From positions 1-12,051 of the forward strand of contig CAKRIZ010000050.1 of NCBI GenBank assembly GCA_934351445.1: a DNA stretch of 12,051 nt. The letters are read 5' to 3'. Positions 1-7,155 of the stretch are shown here, one piece after another. The position numbers were made by a program, and so were the translations under genes. The notes below the pieces were generated by a model, which saw only the letters and a program-made list of their open reading frames with translations, was not told the DNA's origin and made no database searches. Each line of letters begins with the position of its first letter. The stretch's first letter is position 1. Source of the DNA: an uncultured Eubacterium sp. Lineage in GTDB: Bacteria; Bacillota; Clostridia; Lachnospirales; Lachnospiraceae.

Positions 1-207
1 GAACTTCATGTCATAACTGAAAGCCGCAGGCTATGTGTGTGAGCAAAGCGAAAGACACATCGAGCCAAGGCTGAAGAGACAGCGAGACACCGCTGGGCAA
101 CCGGAGCAGCTTGATCAGAATGCCACTGCGTCCACAGTCAGGTAGCTCAATAATTAAATAGTTTCGCAAACGCCTAACTGAGAAAAAATCAGAAAGGAGT
201 ACCAATT
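1..207. other. Noncoding leader rich in small hairpins, upstream of the YitT-family gene
   Basis: I see no convincing gene here. The + strand carries several short inverted repeats in a row: AGCC/GGCT near 22-32, ATGTGT/ACACAT around 33-60, AGCC/GGCT near 63-72 and CAGCG/CGCTG near 80-95. Purine-rich text such as GCAAAGCGAAAG lies between them. The segment ends with a clear ribosome site AAAGGAG (193-199), eight bases before the ATG at 208. I could not place a confident promoter. The - strand is open for 64 codons (205-11), but it has no ribosome site, so I treat it as chance. The segment could be a 5' untranslated region, a dispersed intergenic repeat or the tail of an upstream element cut by the window edge. 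Confidence 0.4.
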
Positions 208-1086
208 ATGTTTCAGTCATTAGAATATAAACATCCGAAATTTTATCAGGCATTCCGCCTGTTTGTCGTTATTTTTGCATCTGTATTTTATGCATGGAAC
301 CTGCGTTGCTTCGCCAAGACTGCCGGCTTGTTTCCGGGCGGTTTTTCCGGGCTGTCGCTGCTGCTGCAGAAGATCTTTCTGGAATATCTGCACATTTCCA
401 TTCCGTTCTCCGTGTTCAATATCCTGTTGAACCTTGTGCCGACCTATATCGCTTTTAAATATATCGGCAAGCGGTTCACCTGCTACTCGATCATCGTGAT
501 CATCCTGTCAAGTTTTTTTGTGGATATTCTCCCTCCGTACCTGTTTACGAAGGATGTCCTGCTCATCAGCGTATTTGGCGGTATTTTAAACGGCGTAGCG
601 ATCAGTCTGTGCCTGAACGTAGGCGCGACGACCGGCGGCACGGATTTTATCAGCATCTTTCTCTCTCACCAGAAAGGCATCGATGCATGGAACTATATTC
701 TGGTCGGTAATGTCATCATGCTCGTGGTCGCCGGTGCACTGTTCGGCTGGTCGATTGCACTCTATTCAATCATCTACCAGTTCTGCAGTACGCAGGTGAT
801 CCAGTTTCTGTACAAGCGCTATCAGAAGCAGACATTATTCATTATATCGGATAAGTCCAATGAGATCTATCTCGCGATCCGCGATTTGACAAATCACGAT
901 GCCACGTTGTTCCGTGGCATCGGATGTTACGAAGAAAAAGAACGGACACTCATCTATTCCGTTATCAATTCAGAGGCAAAGCGTGAACTCATTCCGCTCA
1001 TCCGTTCCATTGATCCGCACGCATTTATCAATGTCGTAAAGACCGAGGAGCTCGACGGACGTTTTCACGATATTCCGCATGATTGA
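208..1086 (+). CDS. YitT family membrane protein (YitT membrane domain plus DUF2179)
   Basis: The 292-residue product matches the usual size and layout of YitT-family proteins. Hydrophobic membrane segments cover roughly residues 15-190. They include the glycine motif PGGFSG (43-48) and the stretch GATTGGTDF (139-147), both typical of the membrane domain. A soluble cytoplasmic DUF2179 domain follows (about 205-285), beginning KQTLFIISDKSNEI and ending near INVVKTEELDGRF. The transported substrate of this family is not established, so only membrane location can be stated. The start is supported by AAAGGAG eight bases upstream. It is the only + strand gene in the window. It faces the COG2426 gene with only four bases between the two stop codons, so any terminator must lie inside the opposing gene. 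Confidence 0.9.
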   Translation: MFQSLEYKHPKFYQAFRLFVVIFASVFYAWNLRCFAKTAGLFPGGFSGLSLLLQKIFLEYLHISIPFSVFNILLNLVPTYIAFKYIGKRFTCYSIIVIILSSFFVDILPPYLFTKDVLLISVFGGILNGVAISLCLNVGATTGGTDFISIFLSHQKGIDAWNYILVGNVIMLVVAGALFGWSIALYSIIYQFCSTQVIQFLYKRYQKQTLFIISDKSNEIYLAIRDLTNHDATLFRGIGCYEEKERTLIYSVINSEAKRELIPLIRSIDPHAFINVVKTEELDGRFHDIPHD

Positions 1087-1090
1087 TCCG

Positions 1091-1561
1091 CTACGATAGC
1101 AGCACGCCAAACACACCGAAGCTCGCGATCATCATGATCACTCCGGCGAGAAGCACGCCGCACATCACGGCTAATACACTGGATTTAAAATCCATATCGA
1201 GAATGCTCGCAGCCAGTGTTCCTGTCCATGCGCCCGTTCCGGGCAGCGGAATACCGACAAACAGCATGAGCGCGATAAAAAGCCCTCTGCCCGCTTTCTC
1301 CTGCAATTTCTGTCCGCCGGACTCTCCCTTTGCGAGGCACCAGCTAAAGAACCCGCCGATGAGCGGTTTGTCTGCACCCCATGTGAGTACTTTACGCGCG
1401 AACAGATAAATGAACGGAACCGGCAGCATATTCCCGATAATGCTGACCACATAGCTCCATCCAATCGGCAATCCGAGCCCCTGTGAGATCGGAATCGCGC
1501 CTCTCAGCTCAATAATCGGCACCATCGATACAAAGAATACCCATAAATATTTTTTCAGCAT
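1091..1561 (-). CDS. COG2426 / small multidrug export family membrane protein
   Basis: This 156-residue, very hydrophobic protein has about four to five membrane segments. It fits the Pfam 'putative small multi-drug export' family (COG2426). Visible hallmarks are PIIELRGAIPIS (15-26) and GIPLPGTGAWTG (103-114), a paired re-entrant-like pattern seen in that family. Drug export is only a family label; no substrate is known from the sequence. I chose the ATG at 1561 because AAGGAG (1572-1567) sits five bases upstream. An in-frame ATG at 1579 would add six residues but has no ribosome site. The start overlaps the last seven bases of hisC, so the two are probably translationally coupled as the last genes of the aminotransferase operon. 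Confidence 0.82.
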   Translation of the reverse strand: MLKKYLWVFFVSMVPIIELRGAIPISQGLGLPIGWSYVVSIIGNMLPVPFIYLFARKVLTWGADKPLIGGFFSWCLAKGESGGQKLQEKAGRGLFIALMLFVGIPLPGTGAWTGTLAASILDMDFKSSVLAVMCGVLLAGVIMMIASFGVFGVLLS

Positions 1562-2610
1562 ATATACTCCTTCAGACATGCAATCAGACGATCCATCTCC
1601 TCATCCGTTCCGACCGTCACACGCAGCATATTATGAATGCGCGGCTTGTCAAAATAGCGCACATAGATATTCTTTTCACGAAGCATCGCAAACAGTTCCC
1701 TTGCAGCTACCTTGGGATGGCTGATAAACAGGAAATTGCTCTTCGAATCGGGCATCGTAAAGCCAAGCTCCCGCAGCTGTCCCTTCACACGCTCACGTGT
1801 CGCGATAATCTTTGCCAGCGTCTCCTGAAAATAAGCTTCATCGGATAATGCTGCTGCCCCTGTCACGAGCGTGAGCTGATCCATCGTATAGGAATTGAAT
1901 GAATATTTCACATCATTCAGATATTTGATCAGCTTTTCTGAACCGAATACATAACCGATCCGCGCCCCTGCCATGGAGCGTGACTTCGAAAACGTCTGGA
2001 CGACCAGCAGATTATCGTAGGTTTCGATGAGTGGCAGTGCACTCACTCCGCCAAAATCAATATATGCCTCATCCACGATACATATGACATCCGGGTTGTG
2101 TGCAACAATATCCTCAATCCGTGACAGATCCATCAGCACGCCAGTCGGCGCATTCGGGTTCGGAAAGATCACGCCGCCGTTTTCCTTATAATAATCTTCC
2201 ACGCGGATGCACAGATCTTCATCTAACGGCTGCACCTCATACGGGATACGGAATACATCTGCCCACACATCATAGAATGAATACGTGATATCCGGAAAGA
2301 GAATCGGCTTTTTAGAATTAAAAAATGTCAGAAAACACATCGCAAGCACATCATCACTGCCTACACCGACAAATACCTGTGAAGGCTTTACCTGATAGCG
2401 CTCTGCGAGCGCATTGACGAGCGCCCCCGCGGTCGGATCCGGATACATCCGCAGCCGATCCTCATCAAAATTCCGGATCGCCTGTGCCACTTTCGGTGAC
2501 GGCGGATACGGATTTTCGTTTGTATTGAGTTTGATCATGCCCGGCCGGTTGGGCTGTTCCCCAGGTGTATAGGGCACGACACGTCGTACATTTGCTTCCC
2601 ATTTTCCCAT
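1555..2610 (-). CDS. hisC: Histidinol-phosphate aminotransferase (HisC-type, PLP-dependent)
   Basis: HisC transfers an amino group from glutamate to imidazole acetol phosphate in histidine synthesis. Related enzymes also act on aromatic keto acids. The 351-residue length is normal. Fold type I landmarks are in order: KLNTNENPYPPSP near 27-39, FPNPNAPTG (149-157) with N153, DEAY (180-183), and TFSKSRSMAGARIGY (206-220), in which K209 is the PLP-binding lysine and R217 a phosphate-side arginine. The ATG follows the stop of the upstream aminotransferase by eight bases, with TAGGAG formed partly by that stop codon, so the genes are in one operon. No other his genes are present, so a broader or aromatic role cannot be excluded. 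Confidence 0.92.
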   Translation of the reverse strand: MGKWEANVRRVVPYTPGEQPNRPGMIKLNTNENPYPPSPKVAQAIRNFDEDRLRMYPDPTAGALVNALAERYQVKPSQVFVGVGSDDVLAMCFLTFFNSKKPILFPDITYSFYDVWADVFRIPYEVQPLDEDLCIRVEDYYKENGGVIFPNPNAPTGVLMDLSRIEDIVAHNPDVICIVDEAYIDFGGVSALPLIETYDNLLVVQTFSKSRSMAGARIGYVFGSEKLIKYLNDVKYSFNSYTMDQLTLVTGAAALSDEAYFQETLAKIIATRERVKGQLRELGFTMPDSKSNFLFISHPKVAARELFAMLREKNIYVRYFDKPRIHNMLRVTVGTDEEMDRLIACLKEYIC

Positions 2611-2618
2611 AGCTACTC

Positions 2619-3809
2619 CTAACGCAGACCCATATCGGCTGCTAACTGCTCAAACGCAGGCATTGAACGGCAGATCTTCTCATAAGAAGTACAGTACGCG
2701 ATCCGCACATAACCCGGACATGCAAACGCAGATCCCTTGACAAACAGGATATGATGCTTCTTTGCCGCCTGTACAAATATCTCTTCATCCGCTGCCGGTG
2801 ACTTTACCCACAGATAGAATGCGCCCTGTGGCTTGATGCAGGTGAATCCCAGTTTCGTGAGTTCACTGTAGAGATACTCACGGTTCTTGTCATAATATGC
2901 CACATCGGTTTTCTCATCGAGGCACTTTGCGACTGCCTTCTGGATCAGGGACGGTGCATTGACGAAACCAAGCTGTCTGTTCGAGATCTCAATGCCGCTC
3001 TGTACATCCGCTGCGTCAGTCACTTCGTTCGGAACGACCACATATCCGATACGCTCACCCGGCAGGGACAGTGACTTACTGAAGGAATAGCCGACAATCG
3101 TATTGTGATAGAACTTCGTGAGGAAACGCACCGGTGCTCCATCGTATACGAGCTCACGATACGGCTCATCGGAGATCAGATAGATCTCATGTCCATATTC
3201 CTGCTCTTTTTTTGAGAGAATCTCACCGATCTGTGTCATAGTCTCATCGCTGTAGATCACACCGGTCGGATTGTTCGGTGTATTGATGATCACCGCCTTT
3301 GTCTTGTCCGTGATCTTACTCTCAAAATCAGCCAGATCCGGCTGGAAATCTTCCAGATTCGGCTCTACCTCTACGATCACACCGCCAAAGTTGCCTGCGT
3401 AGGCACGATACTCACCAAAATACGGTGCAAATACAATCACCTCATCACCCGGATCGAGGATCGTCTTTAAGATAATATTCAGTCCTCCCGCTGCTCCGAC
3501 GGTCATGATGATATTCTGAAATGTAAAATCAGTGCCAAACCGCTTGTTCAGGTTCTCTGCCACTGCGGTGCGCACATCCGGATAACCTGCATTGGCCATA
3601 TAACCGTGCAGCTCCATTGAATCCAGCTCATCCACCGCATCCTTGATTGCCTGGTTCACACTGGCCGGAGCCGGTGTTGCCGGATTGCCGAGAGAAAAAT
3701 CATATACATTCTCTGCGCCGATCTTGGCAGCCATCTCCTTGCCTTCGTTGAACATCGCCCGGATCACGGAATTACCCTTCAGTGCGATCTGAATTTGTTT
3801 TGATAACAT
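2619..3809 (-). CDS. Class I/II PLP-dependent aminotransferase (aspartate/aromatic aminotransferase-like)
   Basis: This 396-residue fold type I aminotransferase is cytosolic. Its landmarks are GNPATPAP (41-48), NTPNNPTG (176-183) with N180, DEPYREL (214-220), the PLP lysine K245 in YSFSKSLSLPGERIGYV, and the carboxylate-binding arginine R369 in GYVRIAYC. The family includes aspartate, alanine and aromatic transaminases; the true amino acid pair cannot be read from the sequence. I start at 3809 because AGGAGG (3822-3817) lies seven bases before that ATG. The reading frame is open further upstream to 3875, but that would run the protein through the leader hairpin. It is followed at eight bases by hisC and lies downstream of ilvE, giving three different transaminases in a row. 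Confidence 0.9.
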   Translation of the reverse strand: MLSKQIQIALKGNSVIRAMFNEGKEMAAKIGAENVYDFSLGNPATPAPASVNQAIKDAVDELDSMELHGYMANAGYPDVRTAVAENLNKRFGTDFTFQNIIMTVGAAGGLNIILKTILDPGDEVIVFAPYFGEYRAYAGNFGGVIVEVEPNLEDFQPDLADFESKITDKTKAVIINTPNNPTGVIYSDETMTQIGEILSKKEQEYGHEIYLISDEPYRELVYDGAPVRFLTKFYHNTIVGYSFSKSLSLPGERIGYVVVPNEVTDAADVQSGIEISNRQLGFVNAPSLIQKAVAKCLDEKTDVAYYDKNREYLYSELTKLGFTCIKPQGAFYLWVKSPAADEEIFVQAAKKHHILFVKGSAFACPGYVRIAYCTSYEKICRSMPAFEQLAADMGLR

Positions 3810-3855
3810 ATTTGTTCCTCCTGTATGATCATTTCTACTAAAATATTTATAAATG

Positions 3856-3886
3856 AAAAAGACGGATCCGTCCACGCGAATCCGCC
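3856..3886 (-). terminator. Terminator-like hairpin before the class I aminotransferase gene
   Basis: On the - strand GGCGGAT (3886-3880) can pair with ATCCGTC (3867-3861), seven pairs including one G-U, followed directly by five U (3860-3856). The 3' arm is also part of a perfect 12-base palindrome, GACGGATCCGTC (3861-3872). It could end ilvE transcripts. It also sits where a transcript from the promoter at 3918-3890 would begin, so it could instead act as an early attenuator or a 5' protective hairpin. Confidence 0.55.
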
Positions 3887-3889
3887 TAT

Positions 3890-3918
3890 AGTTTACTACA
3901 TTACAGTGTAAATGTAAA
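3890..3918 (-). promoter_or_regulatory. Probable sigma-A promoter with an inverted repeat between -35 and -10
   Basis: The - strand shows TTTACA (3918-3913), a 17-base spacer, then TAAACT (3895-3890), the same -10 hexamer as at ilvE. The spacer region is nearly palindromic: TTACA and TGTAA flank a single base, and a second nested pair TACA/TGTA lies outside them. This could be an operator for a repressor of the aminotransferase-hisC operon. No regulator gene is nearby to name it. Confidence 0.5.
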
Positions 3919-4060
3919 GTTTATTCCTCGCCGCACTCCCTGTAATCCAGGCACCGGAATCCATGCAGGTTCCCACCAGGAAAATTCTCACCCCTTGTGA
4001 CGTAATTATCAAACCTATTGAATCTTTTTTCTTTTCGCCATTCTATGTTCCTATTGCTCA

Positions 4061-5086
4061 TTAATCAATCTCTACGATCCATCCTTCCGGAGCCTCGATG
4101 CGTCCCATCTGGATACCGGTCAATGTATCATACAGCTTCTTGGTCACAGGTCCCATCTCTTCCATACCACTCGGGAAGCAGATCTCCCTGCCGTGGTCGT
4201 TGATCTTGCCAACCGGCGAGATAACGGCTGCGGTTCCGCACAATCCACACTCTGCAAAATCACCTAACTCGTCAAAACGAACCTGACGGTGCTCTACCGT
4301 CATACCAAGATACTTCTCTGCTACTACCATCAGTGAACGACGGGTAATAGAAGGTAAGATACTGTCAGACTTGGGTGTCACCAGCTTGCCATCTTTTGTA
4401 ATAAAGATAAAGTTCGCACCACCGGTCTCCTCTACATAAGTTCTGGTAGCGGCATCGAGATACATGTTCTCCTCAAAGCCCTTCTGATGTGCATCCACGA
4501 TCGGATACAGACTCATCGCGTAGTTTAATCCAGCCTTGATATGTCCGGTTCCGTGCGGTGCTGCACGGTCGAAGTCACTGACACGGATTGTGATCGGCTT
4601 TGCGCCCTCTTTGAAATAAGGTCCTACCGGTGTACAGAACATACGGAACTGATACTCCTCAGCAGGCTTTACACCGATGACCGGTGAGCTGCCGAACATG
4701 TAGGGACGGATATATAAGGTAGCACCTGATCCGTAGGGCGGAACATATGCTTCATTTGCATGTACAACTGCTTTTACAGCCTCTACGAAACGATCCTCCG
4801 GAAATACAGGCATCTCCAGACGCTCACAGGAATCCTTCATACGGCTTGCGTTCAGGTCAGGACGGAAACATACGGTTCTGCCATCCTCCGTGGTATATGC
4901 CTTCAGACCCTCAAAACAGGTCTGTGCATACTGAAGCACTCCGGCACACTCACTCAGTGTAATCGTAGCTTCATCGGTCAGCACACCGTCATCCCATGCG
5001 CCGTTTTTATAGTTTGAGACATAACGCTTATCAGTCACCTGATAACCGAAGCCTATATTTGACCAGTCAATGTTTTTCTTTTCCAT
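4061..5086 (-). CDS. ilvE: Branched-chain amino acid aminotransferase
   Basis: IlvE interconverts leucine, isoleucine and valine with their 2-keto acids, using glutamate/2-oxoglutarate. The 341-residue product fits the fold type IV (D-amino acid transaminase-like) branched-chain enzymes of the longer bacterial/eukaryotic subtype. Landmarks are CFEGLKAY (57-64), GTGHIKAGLNYA (179-190) with PLP lysine K184, the YVEETGGANFIF segment (217-228) with catalytic-site E220, and CGLCGTAAVISPVG (280-293) for phosphate binding. The ATG at 5086 is preceded at eight bases by AGAGGAA. The frame is open further upstream to 5155, but that would run into its own promoter. It probably has its own promoter (5155-5127) and may read through into the aminotransferase-hisC genes. 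Confidence 0.95.
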   Translation of the reverse strand: MEKKNIDWSNIGFGYQVTDKRYVSNYKNGAWDDGVLTDEATITLSECAGVLQYAQTCFEGLKAYTTEDGRTVCFRPDLNASRMKDSCERLEMPVFPEDRFVEAVKAVVHANEAYVPPYGSGATLYIRPYMFGSSPVIGVKPAEEYQFRMFCTPVGPYFKEGAKPITIRVSDFDRAAPHGTGHIKAGLNYAMSLYPIVDAHQKGFEENMYLDAATRTYVEETGGANFIFITKDGKLVTPKSDSILPSITRRSLMVVAEKYLGMTVEHRQVRFDELGDFAECGLCGTAAVISPVGKINDHGREICFPSGMEEMGPVTKKLYDTLTGIQMGRIEAPEGWIVEID

Positions 5087-5126
5087 AGCTGATTCCTCTT
5101 TTCTATTGTTAATTTTATCTGAAAAT

Positions 5127-5155
5127 AGTTTAGTCCCATATCCGGTAACTGTCAA
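5127..5155 (-). promoter_or_regulatory. Sigma-A promoter of ilvE
   Basis: On the - strand a perfect -35 TTGACA (5155-5150) is followed after 17 bases by TAAACT (5132-5127). The predicted transcript would start about 7 bases later and carry a short AT-rich leader of roughly 35 bases with no visible riboswitch or leader peptide. It separates ilvE from the ABC genes. I see no clear intrinsic terminator between 5238 and 5160, so some read-through from the ABC genes is possible. Confidence 0.75.
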
Positions 5156-5238
5156 GCGCCAGAGTGCAAATTCTGATATTTTAAAGTCTTAAAGTATTGC
5201 TGTCCGCTCCTCTCCCGACAACCCGGAAGTCTCTCTTT

Positions 5239-7155
5239 TCAAACCGCATTTCCCGTATACAGCCGGTAATATTTTCCATGCTCAGCCATGAGCTGATCAT
5301 GATTCCCACGTTCAATAATACGTCCCTGCTCGAGTACCATGATACAGTCACTGTTGCGTACCGTCGAGAGCCGGTGCGCGATGACAAATGTCGTCCGTCC
5401 CTTCATGAGCCGGTCCATACCCTCCTGCACAATGCGCTCGGTACGCGTATCGATCGAACTGGTCGCCTCGTCCAAGATCAGCACCGGCGGATCTGCAACT
5501 GCCGCGCGCGCGATCGCAAGAAGCTGCCGCTGACCCTGGCTGAGCGCTGCGCCGTCCCCGGTCAGCATCGTGTCATAACCATGCTCAAGATGCCGGATAA
5601 AGCCGTCCGCATTCGCCAGTTTTGCAGCTGCGATGACTTCCTCATCAGTCGCATCCAGCTTACCGTATCGGATATTTTCCATGACAGTACCTGTAAACAG
5701 GTGCGTATCCTGCAATACCATGCCGAGCGAGTGGCGCAGGTCTGCCTTTTTGATTTTATTGATATTAATGCCATCATAACGGATCTTACCGTCCTGAATG
5801 TCATAAAAGCGGTTGATCAGGTTTGTGATCGTCGTCTTTCCGGCTCCGGTCGATCCGACAAACGCGATCTTCTGTCCCGGTGTCGCATACAGATCGACTT
5901 CATGCAGCACAGTCTTTTCCGGTGTGTAGCCAAAGTCCACCGAGTCAAAGACTACATCTCCGGTCAGCTCGCGGTACTCCACACTGCCATCTGCCTGATG
6001 CACATGCTTCCATGCCCACAGACCGCTGCGCCCGGTGCATTCACGCAGCTCTCCGTTTTCTTTTTCCGCATTGACGAGTGTGACATAGCCCTCGTCCGTC
6101 TCCGGTTTTTCATCTAATAATTCAAACAGACGATCCGCTCCCGCCAATGCCATCACGACCGCATTGAGCTGCTGGCTCACCTGGTTGATCGGCATGTAAA
6201 AGCTCTTATTAAAGGTCAGGAAGCTCGCAAGTGATCCGAGTGTGAAGCCAAAGCTGCCGTTTAGCGCCAACACACCGCCGACCATTGCACACAGCACATA
6301 ACTCACATTTCCGAGCTGCGCATTGATCGGGCCGAGCAGGTTCACGAACTGGTTCGCGTTATAAGCACTGTCGTAGAGCTGTTCATTTAACTCACAAAAA
6401 TCCTCAATCGACTGATTCTCATGGCAGAATACCTTCACGACCTTCTGCCCCTCCATCATCTCTTCGATATAACCGTTGAGCTGACCGAGATCCTTCTGCT
6501 GCTGTACGAAATAGCGTCCGCTCAGCCCGGTCGCCTTTTTCGTCGAAAACAGTACGATCACGACCATCACCATCGTCACGAGTGTCAGCGGAATACTCAG
6601 CATAACCATACTGATGAACACACTCACGATCGTTACGGCACTGTTTAGAAACTGCGGCATACTCTGCGAGATCATCTGACGCAGCGTATCGATATCATTC
6701 GTATACATACTCATGATATCGCCGTGCGGATGCTCGTCAAAATAACGCACCGGCAGTGTCTCCATATGTACAAACATCTCATTACGCAAGTGCATAAGCG
6801 TACCCTGTGTCACATAGACCATCACCCGGTTCTGGATAAAGACCGCGACAACTCCGAGCAGATAAAAACCACCCACGCGCGTGATCGCATGTAACAGACC
6901 GCTGAAATCGGGCTGGTCAGCCAACAGCAGCGGTTTTACATACCCGTCGATCAGAGCCTTAATAAACCATGTTCCCTGCACATTGCACAACACACCCGCA
7001 AAGATCGCCACGACAACGACTGCGATGTGTACCGGATAATACTGCATCAGATAACGCATGATGCGAAGAAAGCTGCGGAACGGATGCGCGAGCTTCGGAC
7101 GCGGTCCTCTGGGACCTTTTCCACCTTTAAATTCTCTCACTTTTTCTTCTGCCAT
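5239..7155 (-). CDS. ABC exporter half-transporter, catalytically complete partner
   Basis: The 638-residue half-transporter has a membrane domain of six segments (about 35-330) followed by an ATPase domain (about 400-630). ATPase motifs are A-loop Y410, Walker A GSTGAGKT (434-441), Q-loop Q482, signature LSQGQ (538-542), Walker B VLILDE (558-563) with catalytic E563, and switch H594. The signature has Gln where LSGGQ has its first Gly. A segment of about 40 residues (355-397) lies between the two domains, as in some Firmicutes heterodimer subunits. The ATG shares one base with the upstream stop (TGATG), with AGGTGA before it. It should pair with the adjacent subunit to export drugs, lipids or peptides from the cytoplasmic membrane; the substrate is unknown. 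Confidence 0.92.
   Translation of the reverse strand: MAEEKVREFKGGKGPRGPRPKLAHPFRSFLRIMRYLMQYYPVHIAVVVVAIFAGVLCNVQGTWFIKALIDGYVKPLLLADQPDFSGLLHAITRVGGFYLLGVVAVFIQNRVMVYVTQGTLMHLRNEMFVHMETLPVRYFDEHPHGDIMSMYTNDIDTLRQMISQSMPQFLNSAVTIVSVFISMVMLSIPLTLVTMVMVVIVLFSTKKATGLSGRYFVQQQKDLGQLNGYIEEMMEGQKVVKVFCHENQSIEDFCELNEQLYDSAYNANQFVNLLGPINAQLGNVSYVLCAMVGGVLALNGSFGFTLGSLASFLTFNKSFYMPINQVSQQLNAVVMALAGADRLFELLDEKPETDEGYVTLVNAEKENGELRECTGRSGLWAWKHVHQADGSVEYRELTGDVVFDSVDFGYTPEKTVLHEVDLYATPGQKIAFVGSTGAGKTTITNLINRFYDIQDGKIRYDGININKIKKADLRHSLGMVLQDTHLFTGTVMENIRYGKLDATDEEVIAAAKLANADGFIRHLEHGYDTMLTGDGAALSQGQRQLLAIARAAVADPPVLILDEATSSIDTRTERIVQEGMDRLMKGRTTFVIAHRLSTVRNSDCIMVLEQGRIIERGNHDQLMAEHGKYYRLYTGNAV

Noticed and set aside
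11..205. 64-codon open frame on the - strand before the YitT gene
   Set aside because: It has no ribosome site, an odd composition and overlaps the leader hairpins; it looks like chance or a repeat read in frame.
3966..3984. T-box-like GGTGGGAACC on the - strand
   Set aside because: The conserved T-box core (GGTGG, one base, ACCGCG) is not met and no Stem I features were found; treated only as an unknown structure.
5160..5238. Terminator for the ABC genes before the ilvE promoter
   Set aside because: A CTTCCG/CGGGAG stem exists but no U-run follows, so termination is not supported.
5197..6117. Long + strand frame (306 codons) opposite the ABC gene
   Set aside because: The opposite strand has full ABC motifs; this frame is rich in Cys, Arg and His as expected of an antisense shadow.
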